Origin: Bradyrhizobium sp. dw_78
Lineage (GTDB): Bacteria; Pseudomonadota; Alphaproteobacteria; Rhizobiales; Xanthobacteraceae
Assembly: GCF_018449525.1 (NCBI RefSeq)
Contig: NZ_JAAVUS010000002.1
Span: 310,001-374,000, forward strand
DNA: 64,000 bases
Reading direction: 5' to 3'
Shown: piece after piece, positions 54,972-63,615 of the stretch
Layout of the letters: every line of letters starts with the position of its first letter
Position numbering within the stretch: the stretch's first letter is position 1
Made by a program: the position numbers and the translations under genes
Notes under the pieces: generated by a model
The model's input: the letters and a program-made list of their open reading frames with translations, nothing else
The model's database searches: none
What the model was told of the DNA's origin: nothing

Positions 54972-55631
54972 ATGAGCGACGCCAAGATCCGTGAGGAAAT
55001 CTGCCGGCTCGGCCGCTCGCTGTTCGAGCGCGGGCTGACACCGGGCTCGTCGGGCAATATCAGCGTCAAACTCGATGACGGCGGTTATATGGTGACGCCG
55101 ACCAACGCCTCGCTTGGCTTCCTCGATCCGGCGCGGCTGTCGCGGCTCGGTGCCGACGGGCGGCTGATCTCGGGCGATGCGCCGACCAAGGAAGTGCCGC
55201 TGCACAGCGCGCTATACCAGACCCGCGGCGACGCGCGCGCGGTGGTGCATCTGCATTCGACCCATTCGATGGCGCTGTCGATGCTGCCGGAGATCGATCC
55301 CCGCGCCGCGCTGCCGCCGCTGACACCTTATTATCTGATGCGCTGCGGCCAGACCGCGCTGGTCCCGTATCATCGTCCCGGCGATCCCGCCGTCGCCGAC
55401 GCGATCAAGGGGCTGGCCGGAAAATATACCTCCGTGCTGCTCGCCAATCACGGTCCGGTGGTTTCAGGCGATACGCTGGAGGCGGCGGTGTTTGCGATCG
55501 AGGAGTTGGAAGAAACCGCAAAGCTCTATCTGCTGCTGCGGGGATTGAACCCGCGTTATCTCACGCCGGCACAGGTCGCGGATTTGTCCAAGACGTTCGG
55601 GCTGGCGCTGCCGGAACATGGGCACGATTAG
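54972..55631 (+). CDS. otnC: 3-Oxo-tetronate 4-phosphate decarboxylase OtnC (class II aldolase family, 219 aa)
   Basis: Zinc-dependent class II aldolase/adducin-fold enzyme with PGSSGNISVKLDDGGYMVTP, the catalytic Glu at about 74 (PTKEVPLH), zinc ligands H93 and H95 (VVHLHSTHS) and a third in LLANHGPVV. It splits 3-oxo-tetronate 4-phosphate to dihydroxyacetone phosphate and CO2. It is divergent from ltnD across a 181-base gap that must hold both promoters. ATG 54972 gives the normal family length; an in-frame ATG 78 bases upstream is possible but would add an atypical leader. Confidence 0.88.
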   Translation: MSDAKIREEICRLGRSLFERGLTPGSSGNISVKLDDGGYMVTPTNASLGFLDPARLSRLGADGRLISGDAPTKEVPLHSALYQTRGDARAVVHLHSTHSMALSMLPEIDPRAALPPLTPYYLMRCGQTALVPYHRPGDPAVADAIKGLAGKYTSVLLANHGPVVSGDTLEAAVFAIEELEETAKLYLLLRGLNPRYLTPAQVADLSKTFGLALPEHGHD

Positions 55632-55639
55632 TCTCTCCT

Positions 55640-55759
55640 CGTCATTGCGAGCGAACGGGTCGTGCGAACGCGCACCCGATGACAAGCTCCGCGAAGCAAT
55701 CCACAACACAGCGAAGCAAGAATGGATTGATTCGGAGCTTGCGCTCCTCGCAGTGACGG
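55640..55759. repeat. Inverted repeat, CGTCATTGCGAGCG type
   Basis: The left arm starts CGTCATTGCGAGCGAACG and contains CGCGAAGCAATCCA. The right arm has TGGATTGATTCGG and ends CTCGCAGTGACGG. It lies between convergent otnC and livF genes. Same family as 12404-12519. Confidence 0.75.
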
Positions 55760-55768
55760 CGACGGAAG

Positions 55769-56473
55769 TCAAAGTCCCAGATACGCCTTGCGCACGTCGG
55801 GATTGCTCTTGATGTCGGCCGCGGCGCCCTGCATCAGCACGCGGCCGGTCTGCAGGATATAGGCACGGTCGGCGATGTCGAGGCACTCCGCCATCCGCTG
55901 CTCGACGATCAGCACGGTCATGCCGGCGTCGCGAATGCGTTGCACCGCCGCAAAGATCTCGTCGACCAGTTTCGGCATGATGCCCTGCGACGGCTCGTCC
56001 AGCATCAGAAGCCGCGGCCGCGTCATCAGCGCACGCCCGATCGCCAGCATCTGCTGCTCGCCGCCAGAGAGCGTTTCGGCGCGCTGCTCCAGCCGCTCGG
56101 AAAGCCGCGGAAACAGCTTGAATACCAGATCGAGCGGTGCGTCGCGATCGGCCTGGCTGCGATACATGTAGCTGCCGAGGCGCAGATTGTCGCGCACCGA
56201 CAGCCGCGGGAATAACCTTCGATTTTCCGGCACATAGGCGATGCCGCGCGCGGTGATCACATGCTGCGGCAGGCCGTTGATGGCGGCGCCGTCGAAGGTG
56301 ACGCTGCCCGAGCGCGGCCGTTCGGCGCCGGCGATGGATTTCAACAGCGTCGACTTGCCCGCGCCGTTGGCGCCGGCGACGCAGACGATCTCACCCTTCT
56401 CGACCTCGATCGAGACCGCCGAGATCGCGACCAGCCCCTGATAGGCGGTGGTGACTTCACGCACCGACAGCAT
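55769..56473 (-). CDS. livF: Liv/HAAT ABC transporter ATPase LivF (transporter 3)
   Basis: 234-aa ATPase with Walker A GANGAGKSTLLKS, signature LSGGEQQMLAIGRAL, Walker B LLMLDEPSQGIMP and VEQRMAECLDIADRAYILQTG. It is the last gene of the liv3 operon and overlaps livG by 17 bases. Confidence 0.93.
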   Translation of the reverse strand: MLSVREVTTAYQGLVAISAVSIEVEKGEIVCVAGANGAGKSTLLKSIAGAERPRSGSVTFDGAAINGLPQHVITARGIAYVPENRRLFPRLSVRDNLRLGSYMYRSQADRDAPLDLVFKLFPRLSERLEQRAETLSGGEQQMLAIGRALMTRPRLLMLDEPSQGIMPKLVDEIFAAVQRIRDAGMTVLIVEQRMAECLDIADRAYILQTGRVLMQGAAADIKSNPDVRKAYLGL

Positions 56474-57188
56474 GGCGATCCCCGAGATAGGCGGTGATGA
56501 CTTTCGGATCGCGGACGACGTCGGCCGGCTTGCCCTCGGTCAGCACCTTGCCGAGATCGAGCACGATGGCGCGATCGACCAGCGGCATCACGATCTCCAT
56601 GACATGCTCGACCATCAGCACGGTGATTCCGGTATCGCGAACCCGGCGCACCAGGTCGACGCCGGTCTGTGCTTCGGTCGGCGTCAGGCCGGTGAGTACC
56701 TCGTCGAGCAGCAGCAGTTTCGGTTCGGTCGCGAGCGCGCGGGCGACTTCCAGCCGGCGCTTCTCCGACGGCACCAGGTCGCTGGCGAGCACATTGGCGC
56801 GGGCGGCAAGGCCCGCGAATTCCAGCACCTCATGGGCCTTGCGGCGCGCCTCGCGCATCACGGTGGTACGGATCAGGGCGCCGACGATGACGTTGTCGAT
56901 CACCGTCATGGTCTCGAAGCTTTTCACGACCTGGAAGGTGCGCCCGATGCCGCGCTGGCAGCGCACCGCCGCCGGCATTTTGGTCACATCCTCGCCGTCG
57001 AACCAGATCGAGCCTTGGGTCGGCGGCAGCACGCCGGCGATCAGGTTGAACAGCGTCGACTTGCCGGCGCCGTTCGGGCCGATCAGCCCGACGATCTCGC
57101 CGCGTCCGACCGAAATCGAGACGTCGCTGTTGGCGATCAGGCCGCCGAAGCGTTGCCAGACGCCGCGGGTCTCCAGCAGGGCCGTCAT
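56457..57188 (-). CDS. livG: Liv/HAAT ABC transporter ATPase LivG (transporter 3)
   Basis: 243-aa ATPase with Walker A GPNGAGKSTLFN, GRTFQVVKSF, Walker B LLLLDEVLTGLTPTEAQT and VEHVMEIVMPLVDRAIVLDL. In the signature region LVPSEKRRLEVARALA replaces the usual LSxGxQ, a feature shared in kind with LivG of transporter 2. ATG 57188 overlaps the livM stop by 4 bases; the longer open frame upstream is antisense noise. Confidence 0.92.
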   Translation of the reverse strand: MTALLETRGVWQRFGGLIANSDVSISVGRGEIVGLIGPNGAGKSTLFNLIAGVLPPTQGSIWFDGEDVTKMPAAVRCQRGIGRTFQVVKSFETMTVIDNVIVGALIRTTVMREARRKAHEVLEFAGLAARANVLASDLVPSEKRRLEVARALATEPKLLLLDEVLTGLTPTEAQTGVDLVRRVRDTGITVLMVEHVMEIVMPLVDRAIVLDLGKVLTEGKPADVVRDPKVITAYLGDRHAVGA

Positions 57189-58171
57189 CGCGCCGGCTCC
57201 TTGGGATGGCCGCGCGAGAACAATCCGATCAACCCTTCCGGCCGCGCCAGCGAGATCGCAACGATCAGCGCGCCATAGACGATCAGGTCGACGCCGCGGC
57301 CGGAGCCGCCGATATAGGAGCGGGTCAGTTCGGTGAGCGGGATCAGGACGACGGCGCCGAGCACCGGGCCCCATAGGGTGCCGATGCCGCCGAGCACGGC
57401 CGGCAGCGCCATCAGCAGCGAGAATTGGAAACCCATCACGCTTTCCGGATCGATATAGGACACGAATTGCGCATAGAAGCTGCCGCCGACCGCGGTGAGG
57501 AAGGCGGAGACCGCGGCCGCCCCCATCTTGGAATCGAACACCACCACGCCGAGGCTTTCGGCCGCGTCCGGATTGTCCTTTACCGCGCGCCACCAGAATC
57601 CCCATTTGGAATCCTCCAGCCACCAGGTCACCAGCCAGGCGACGCAGGCGAGCGCCAGCGCGAAATAGAAATAGGGCAGCTTGCTGCGGGTGAACTGAAA
57701 GTAAAGCCAGCTGTCGCGGCGCACCGGAATGTCGATGCCGAGCGCGGCGCCCGCCCAGTCCCAATTCTGGAACAATAACAGCGCGGTCTCGGCGATGACG
57801 ATGGTGGCGATGACGAAGTAATGCCCGCGCAGGCGGAAACAGGGATAACCCAGCGCCATCGCGATCAGCGCCGAGATCACCCCGCCGGCGAACATGCCGA
57901 ACCACGGCAGCACGCCGAATTTGGTGAAAAGAAGCGCGGTGGTGTAGGCGCCGAGCCCGAAATACAGCGCATGTCCAAGCGATATCTGCCCGCAATAGCC
58001 GGACAGGATGTTCCAGCTCTGCGACAGCGCTGCATACATCAAGGTCAGCACCATGATGTTCTGGATGTAGACGTCCTTGACGAACAAGGGCACCAGCGCG
58101 GCCGCGACAGCGCAGCAGGCCGCGATGATCAGGTCGCGGCGGCGGCGCTGGGCGAAGCTCGTATCCATCAC
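57185..58171 (-). CDS. livM: Liv/HAAT ABC transporter permease LivM (transporter 3)
   Basis: 328-aa polytopic permease with LSGYCGQISLGHALYFGLGA, KDNPDAAESLGVVVFDSKMG and VLGGIGTLWGPVLGAVVLIP. It overlaps livH by 4 bases (ATGA) and livG by 4 bases. Confidence 0.94.
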   Translation of the reverse strand: MMDTSFAQRRRRDLIIAACCAVAAALVPLFVKDVYIQNIMVLTLMYAALSQSWNILSGYCGQISLGHALYFGLGAYTTALLFTKFGVLPWFGMFAGGVISALIAMALGYPCFRLRGHYFVIATIVIAETALLLFQNWDWAGAALGIDIPVRRDSWLYFQFTRSKLPYFYFALALACVAWLVTWWLEDSKWGFWWRAVKDNPDAAESLGVVVFDSKMGAAAVSAFLTAVGGSFYAQFVSYIDPESVMGFQFSLLMALPAVLGGIGTLWGPVLGAVVLIPLTELTRSYIGGSGRGVDLIVYGALIVAISLARPEGLIGLFSRGHPKEPAR

Positions 58172-59046
58172 AGCGATCCGAACAGGCCGCGCGGCCGGAT
58201 GAAGACCACCAGCAAATAGACCGCGTAGATGCCGACCGACTTCAGCGACGGCGGCAGGATCAGCGCGGTGGAGGCTTCGACCAGGCCGACGATGATGCCG
58301 CCGGCAAAGGCGCCGAACACGCTGCCGAAGCCGCCGAGCGCCACCGTGACATAGGCGATCAGCGCGAACGAAGCGCCGACATCGGGATAGACATAGAAGA
58401 AGATCGCCATGATCGCGCCGGCCAGCCCGACCAGCGCCGCGCCGAGTCCCCAGCCCAGCGCGAACACCCGGTTCTTGTCGATGCCGACCAGCGCCACCGC
58501 ACCGGCATCCTCACGCGTCGCCTCAAGCGCGCGGCCGAAATCGGTGCTGTGGATGAAGAAATACAGCGCCGCGAACGCCGCGATCGAGACCACCGCGCCG
58601 GCCAGTTGCGGCACCGGCAGGAAGATGCCGGATATCGAGATGGTTTTGCCACCGAGCCAGGAATGCGTGATGCTGCGATAATCCGGCGTGAAAAAATACT
58701 GCGCCAGCCCGCGCATCACGATGGCGAGACCGAAGGTGGAAAAGATCTGCACCATGCCGGCATTGGCCTTGGCGCGGACGGCAAAGCGCACGACCAGGAG
58801 ATAGACCAGCGCCCCGAACACGAACAGCGCCGCCGCGACCAGCGGCGCCGCCAGCAGCGGATCGAGGGCGAAAAACGCGAACAGGAAGAACGTCGCGTAC
58901 ATCGCGATCATGAGAAATTCGCCATGAGCGAAGTTCACGACGTCCATCAGGCCGAAGATCAGCGCGAGCCCGGCGGCGATCAGGCCGTAGAGCAGCCCCA
59001 TCAGGAGGCCGCTCGCCAGGCTCTGGATAATGGTCTCAGCCGTCAC
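58168..59046 (-). CDS. livH: Liv/HAAT ABC transporter permease LivH (transporter 3)
   Basis: 292-aa permease with YGLIAAGLALIFGLMDVVNF followed by AHGEFLM, and the C-terminal IRPRGLFGSL. It follows the binding-protein gene after 25 bases. Confidence 0.94.
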   Translation of the reverse strand: MTAETIIQSLASGLLMGLLYGLIAAGLALIFGLMDVVNFAHGEFLMIAMYATFFLFAFFALDPLLAAPLVAAALFVFGALVYLLVVRFAVRAKANAGMVQIFSTFGLAIVMRGLAQYFFTPDYRSITHSWLGGKTISISGIFLPVPQLAGAVVSIAAFAALYFFIHSTDFGRALEATREDAGAVALVGIDKNRVFALGWGLGAALVGLAGAIMAIFFYVYPDVGASFALIAYVTVALGGFGSVFGAFAGGIIVGLVEASTALILPPSLKSVGIYAVYLLVVFIRPRGLFGSL

Positions 59047-59071
59047 GGCCCCGTCCCCCCGCGCCGATCGC

Positions 59072-60316
59072 TTATTTCATCGGCCACATCGGCTGGGCGA
59101 CGGCGGCTTGCTGCGGATAGATCGTGACGAACTTGCCGCCGATATATTGCAGCAAGACCGGGTCGGCATCGTTGTTCTGGCCCATCTCGTCGAACTTGAC
59201 GCGCTTCCACGGCATGATCGTCACCTCGCCCGGCATGTCGGTCGCGACCAGCGCTTCGCGAATCTTGTCGCCGTCGGTGGACTTGGCGCGGTTGATCGCA
59301 TCCGCCATCACGATCAGGCCCATGAACTGCCGCGACGAGTAGTCGTTGAAGTCCTTGCCCGACTTTTCCTTGAACATGGCGTTGATCTTGCCGACCATCG
59401 GCCGCTTCTGGGCGAGGTCGAGCGAGAAGCTGCCGCGCGAGATCACGCCTTCGAGCTTGTCGCCGACCGCGTCATACAGCGCCTGCTCGGAGAAGCCGGC
59501 ATCCTGGGCGACGATCGCCGGCGGCTTGTAGCCGAGTTCGCCCATGGTCTTGACCAGCAGGATGCCGTCGGTGGTGTAGCTCGACGGCATCAGCACGTCG
59601 GCATTGGCGGCCTTGATCTGCTGCACTTCGGCCGACAGCGACGGCGAATTGGCGCGGTACTTGATGTCGGCCACGACCTTGTAGCCGCGCTCGCCCGCGA
59701 GCTTGAGCTGGGCGTTGCCGGAATCGGTGCCGAAGATGGTGTCCTCGTGGAACAGCGACAGCGTATCGATCTTGGTGCCCTTCTTCTTCATGTCGTCGAA
59801 GAAGTCGAACATCGCTTTCGAGAACATCTCGTCGTGGGGGGCGGCGCGGAAATAGAATTTGAGGCCGCGGCGATGCAGGCTCGGCGAGGAATTGTCGGCC
59901 GAAATGAACGGGATCTGGTAGCGCTCGCAGGTCTGGCTCACCGTGACCGCGACCGCGCTCTGATAGGTGCCGATGATGGCGCAGACCTTTTCCTGGGTGA
60001 TGAGGCGTTCGGCCTCGGCGCGGCCTTTCTGCGGGTCGGCCTGGTGGTCGGCGAACACCAGACGTACCTTGGCGCCGCCAAGTCCGGACAAGCCTTCACC
60101 GCGGGCCAGCGGCAGGTCGAAATCATAGTTCTTGTTGATGATGTCGGCCGCGGTCTCAAAGGCCTTCTGGGCGTCGACGCCGATCTGCGCGCTGGAGCCG
60201 GAGAACGGATAGATGATGCCGATGGCCACGTCCGGCGTGTCGGCGCGGGCTGCGATCGGCAGCAGCGCGGCGGTCGCGGTGGCTCCGAGCAAAACGTCTC
60301 GACGGCTGATGGTCAT
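59072..60316 (-). CDS. livK: Liv/HAAT ABC transporter periplasmic binding protein (transporter 3, 414 aa)
   Basis: Peripla_BP_6 protein with a twin-arginine signal (SRRDVLLGATATAALLPIAA, cleavage after ARA). The mature chain starts DTPDVAIGIIYPFSGSSAQIG. ATG 60316 has AAGGGGA about 8 bases upstream. Four membrane/ATPase genes follow immediately, forming a complete importer operon. It is next to amidohydrolase-type and DUF1445 genes, so a derivatised amino acid is a plausible ligand (inference). Confidence 0.93.
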   Translation of the reverse strand: MTISRRDVLLGATATAALLPIAARADTPDVAIGIIYPFSGSSAQIGVDAQKAFETAADIINKNYDFDLPLARGEGLSGLGGAKVRLVFADHQADPQKGRAEAERLITQEKVCAIIGTYQSAVAVTVSQTCERYQIPFISADNSSPSLHRRGLKFYFRAAPHDEMFSKAMFDFFDDMKKKGTKIDTLSLFHEDTIFGTDSGNAQLKLAGERGYKVVADIKYRANSPSLSAEVQQIKAANADVLMPSSYTTDGILLVKTMGELGYKPPAIVAQDAGFSEQALYDAVGDKLEGVISRGSFSLDLAQKRPMVGKINAMFKEKSGKDFNDYSSRQFMGLIVMADAINRAKSTDGDKIREALVATDMPGEVTIMPWKRVKFDEMGQNNDADPVLLQYIGGKFVTIYPQQAAVAQPMWPMK

Positions 60317-60401
60317 GCAATATCCCCTTATGTTATCTGCCGCTATCGATGAAGCGGCTGAACTTGATGGTAAAGCCTCAAAGAGCGGCACAAGCTGCCC
60401 A

Positions 60402-61232
60402 TTAAAGCACAGCCAATTGCTTGTTTTTAAGGTCCGTCACCAGCATTAGTCCGGGCGCATGCGTGATGGCAAATGACAGTTTTGCCGCCGCGATGACGGC
60501 TTGCGGCGTCACACCGCAGGCCCAGAACACCGGGATTTCGTCGTCCGCCACCGGCACCGCGTCACCATAATCGGGTTTTGCGATATCGGCGATCCCGATC
60601 GAATGCGGGTGGCCGAGATGAACCGGCGCGCCATGTACGGCGGGAAAGCGCGAGGTCACCTGCACCGCGCGGATCGCATCCGCCGGCTTGAACGGGCGCA
60701 TCGAGACCACCATCGGGCCGGCAAACGGCCCTGACGGGTTGCAGGCGATGTTGGTGCGGTACATCGGCACCCGCACATCGCGCTCGATGTGGCGGATCGG
60801 CAGGTCTTCCGCCAGCAGTGCTTCTTCAAACGAGAACGAGCAGCCGAGCACGAACGCCACCAGATCGTCTCGCCAATGCGCCATGATATCGGTCGGCTCT
60901 TCCACCACCTCGCCGTCGCGCCAGACGCAGTAGCGCGGCACGTCGGTGCGGATGTCGAGGTCGATCCCGAGCGCGGGAATGCGGGGGTCGCCGACATCGG
61001 AGATGCCGATGATGGGGCACGGCTTCGGGTTGAGCTGGCAAAACCGGTGAAAGGACGCCGCAAGCTTCTCGGGCAGGATCGCGAGATTGCCCTGCACGAA
61101 ACCCTTGGCGACGCCGGCGGTGCTCCAGGCCATCCCGGTGCGGCAGGCATGACGGGCGGCGACGCTCGGCAGCAGATCCGCGTCGGGCGATAAATCGGCG
61201 GAAGACCGTTCAACTCTCGCCGGATTGGTCAT
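60402..61232 (-). CDS. DUF1445 putative hydro-lyase / D-glutamate cyclase family protein (276 aa)
   Basis: Segments are [90 protein letters not shown] and [20 protein letters not shown]. This is the DUF1445 family, in which a mammalian member converts D-glutamate to 5-oxo-D-proline; bacterial roles are mostly unknown. GGAG 7 bases before ATG 61232 supports that start over one 30 bases upstream. It is transcribed towards Liv transporter 3 and is divergent from the LysR gene. Confidence 0.88.
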   Translation of the reverse strand: MTNPARVERSSADLSPDADLLPSVAARHACRTGMAWSTAGVAKGFVQGNLAILPEKLAASFHRFCQLNPKPCPIIGISDVGDPRIPALGIDLDIRTDVPRYCVWRDGEVVEEPTDIMAHWRDDLVAFVLGCSFSFEEALLAEDLPIRHIERDVRVPMYRTNIACNPSGPFAGPMVVSMRPFKPADAIRAVQVTSRFPAVHGAPVHLGHPHSIGIADIAKPDYGDAVPVADDEIPVFWACGVTPQAVIAAAKLSFAITHAPGLMLVTDLKNKQLAVL

Positions 61233-61307
61233 GATATCGGCTCCATTTAGCTCGACAGGCAATGACGCATACGACTACTATAATGTCTAATCGTTGTTTT
61301 TAATCAA

Positions 61308-61332
61308 GATCGATAAGCAAGATTTATCAATC
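61308..61332. promoter_or_regulatory. Candidate LysR-type operator
   Basis: An imperfect dyad with half-sites GATCGATAAG and ATTTATCAATC contains the ATAA-N7-TTAT core typical of LysR boxes. It lies 17 bases before the LysR gene start, in the AT-rich divergent region shared with the DUF1445 gene. This is the usual place for autoregulation and divergent control. It is a pattern match only. Confidence 0.45.
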
Positions 61333-61348
61333 TGCGGGCGCAGCAAGC

Positions 61349-62266
61349 ATGGCGGATTTCAAGGCAATCGAGACTTTCATGTGGGTGGTGACGCTCGGCA
61401 GCTTTCGCGGCGCAGCCCAGAAGCTCAACACCACCCAGCCCGCGATCTCGCAGCGGATCGCGCAGCTCGAGCGCGAGGTGGGGGTCAGGCTTTTGCAGCG
61501 CGACCGCCGCATGGTGCTGCCGACGCCGAGCGGGCGGCAGATGATGGTCTATGCGGAGAAGCTGATCGGCCTGCGCTCTGAAATGCTGGAGGCGGTCGGC
61601 GACCGTTCGGCGATGCGCGGCGTGTTGCGGCTCGGCGTCGCCGAAACTATCGTCCACACTTGGCTGTCGCAACTGATCAAGCGCGTCAATCACGCCTATC
61701 CGAACCTGTCGCTGGAAATCGAGGTCGACATCACCTCGAACCTGCAAACCCGCCTGCTGGCACAGGAGATCGAGCTCGCCTTCCTGCTCGGACCGCTGAC
61801 GGCGCCGAGCATCAGCAACCGGGTGCTGTGCGACTATCCCGTGGACTTCCTCGCCAGCCCTTCCCTGGGCCTGAGCCAGCGCAGGCTGACCGTGCATGAT
61901 CTGGCGAAATTTCCCATCATCACCTTTTCGCGCAAGACCGCGCCTTATGAAATCGTCAGTTCGCTGTTCAACCGCCCGGACCTGCCGCCGATGCGGCTGC
62001 ACGCCAGCGCTTCGCTCGCGACCGTCATTCACATGGCGATCGAAGGCCTCGGCATCGCCGTGATCCCGACCGCGATCGTCGAAAACGAACTGGCCGACCA
62101 GCGCCTGCAATTGCTGTCGACCAACCTGCAGATACCGCCGCTGACGTTTTCGGCGAGCTGGCTTACCTCCCCTGACACGGTCGCCATCGAACGCGTGGCC
62201 GAACTGGCCGCCAAGCTCGCGCAAGACGCCGTCATTGTTGACGCGCCGCAACAGGCGCGTCATTGA
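61349..62266 (+). CDS. LysR-family transcriptional regulator (305 aa)
   Basis: The N-terminal winged helix-turn-helix is at about 5-64 (FKAIETFMWVVTLGSFRGAA, TQPAISQRIAQLE). The C-terminal periplasmic-binding-like effector domain starts near 91 (GVLRLGVAETIVHTWLSQLI). It is divergent from the DUF1445 gene and upstream of the M20 hydrolase, so it is the likely local activator. Effector unknown. Confidence 0.93.
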   Translation: MADFKAIETFMWVVTLGSFRGAAQKLNTTQPAISQRIAQLEREVGVRLLQRDRRMVLPTPSGRQMMVYAEKLIGLRSEMLEAVGDRSAMRGVLRLGVAETIVHTWLSQLIKRVNHAYPNLSLEIEVDITSNLQTRLLAQEIELAFLLGPLTAPSISNRVLCDYPVDFLASPSLGLSQRRLTVHDLAKFPIITFSRKTAPYEIVSSLFNRPDLPPMRLHASASLATVIHMAIEGLGIAVIPTAIVENELADQRLQLLSTNLQIPPLTFSASWLTSPDTVAIERVAELAAKLAQDAVIVDAPQQARH

Positions 62267-62321
62267 AATAAAGCCGTAAAATGAAACTGCGCGCGCCTCG
62301 CCGATTTATGGAAATGACTCC

Positions 62322-63572
62322 ATGACAAAAACCGCCTCCAACCTTCAGATCGATTCCGCCCGGCTCTGGGGCACGATTCATGAAACCGCGAAATTCGGTG
62401 CGACGCCCAAAGGCGGCGTGCGGCGGCTGACGCTCGGGCCAGAGGACAAGCAGGTCCGCGACTGGTTCCGCAAGGCCTGCGAGGCGGCCGGGCTCGAGGT
62501 GCATGTCGACGGGCTCGGCTCGATGTTCGGCCTGCGCAAGGGCCGCGACATGTCGAAGCCGCCGGTCGGCCTCGGCTCGCATCTCGATACCCAGCCGACC
62601 GGCGGCAAGTTCGACGGTGTGCTCGGCACGCTGGCGGCGCTGGAAGTGGTCCGCACGCTCAACGATGCCGGAATCGAGACCGAAACCCCGATCTGCATCG
62701 TCAACTGGACCAACGAGGAAGGCTCGCGCTTCGCGCCGGCGATGATGGCCTCTGCGGCCTATGTCGGCGATTTCACCACCGACGACATTCTCTCGCGCAA
62801 GGACGCCGAGGGGATCACGGTCGCCGAAGCGCTCGACGGCATCGGCTATCGCGGCGATAGTCCGGTGGGGAAGCAGAAATTTTCCAGCTTCGTCGAATTG
62901 CATATCGAGCAAGGGCCGATCCTCGAAGCCGAGAGCAAGACCATCGGCGTGGTCGATTCCGGCCAGGGCGTGCTGTGGTACGACGGCAAGATCACCGGCT
63001 TCGAAAGCCATGCCGGCTCGACGCCGATGCCGCTGCGCCGCGACGCGCTGGCGACCTTGTCGGAGATCGTGCTGGCGGTGGAACGCATCGCCAGGAAACA
63101 CGGCCCGAACGCGGTCGGCACCGTCGGCGAGGCCGTGATCGCAAATCCCTCCCGCAACGTCATTCCCGGCGAGATCGCGTTCACGATCGATTGCCGCAGC
63201 GCCGATGCCGCGATCATGGATGCGCTCGACAAGGATCTGCGCGCCGCGATTTCCGAGATCGCAGCCCGGCGCAAGGTCGAGGTCGCGCTCGATCTGGTCT
63301 GGCGCAAGCCGCCGACCCATTTCGATCCCAAGCTGGTCGATGCGGTGGAGAATGCTGCCAAGACGCTCGGCTATTCGAACCGGCGCATCACCTCCGGCGC
63401 CGGCCACGATGCCTGCAACCTCAACACGGTGATTCCGGCGGCGATGGTGTTCGTGCCCTGCAAGGACGGCATCAGCCATAATGAGCTCGAGGACGCCACA
63501 CAGGCCGATTGCACCGCGGGCGCCAATGTCCTGATGCATACCGTGCTGGCGCTCGCCGGCGTTGCTTCCTAG
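62322..63572 (+). CDS. M20-family Zn-dependent amidohydrolase (N-carbamoyl-L-amino acid hydrolase/allantoate amidohydrolase-like, 416 aa)
   Basis: Dizinc hydrolase with ligands H87 and D98 (GSHLDTQPTGGKFDGVLG), E132/E133 (WTNEEGSRF), H194 (ELHIEQGPILE) and H362 (GAGHDACNLN). The lid-domain segment GFESHAGSTPMPLRRDALA is conserved. Members remove carbamoyl or ureido groups from N-carbamoyl amino acids, beta-ureidopropionate or allantoate. Together with a HAAT importer and a LysR regulator this suggests uptake and hydrolysis of a carbamoylated or ureido compound (inference). Confidence 0.9.
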   Translation: MTKTASNLQIDSARLWGTIHETAKFGATPKGGVRRLTLGPEDKQVRDWFRKACEAAGLEVHVDGLGSMFGLRKGRDMSKPPVGLGSHLDTQPTGGKFDGVLGTLAALEVVRTLNDAGIETETPICIVNWTNEEGSRFAPAMMASAAYVGDFTTDDILSRKDAEGITVAEALDGIGYRGDSPVGKQKFSSFVELHIEQGPILEAESKTIGVVDSGQGVLWYDGKITGFESHAGSTPMPLRRDALATLSEIVLAVERIARKHGPNAVGTVGEAVIANPSRNVIPGEIAFTIDCRSADAAIMDALDKDLRAAISEIAARRKVEVALDLVWRKPPTHFDPKLVDAVENAAKTLGYSNRRITSGAGHDACNLNTVIPAAMVFVPCKDGISHNELEDATQADCTAGANVLMHTVLALAGVAS

Positions 63573-63615
63573 CCTGGGTTTGGCCGCTTCCTTCAAACAG
63601 CAAACGGAGATGCAG

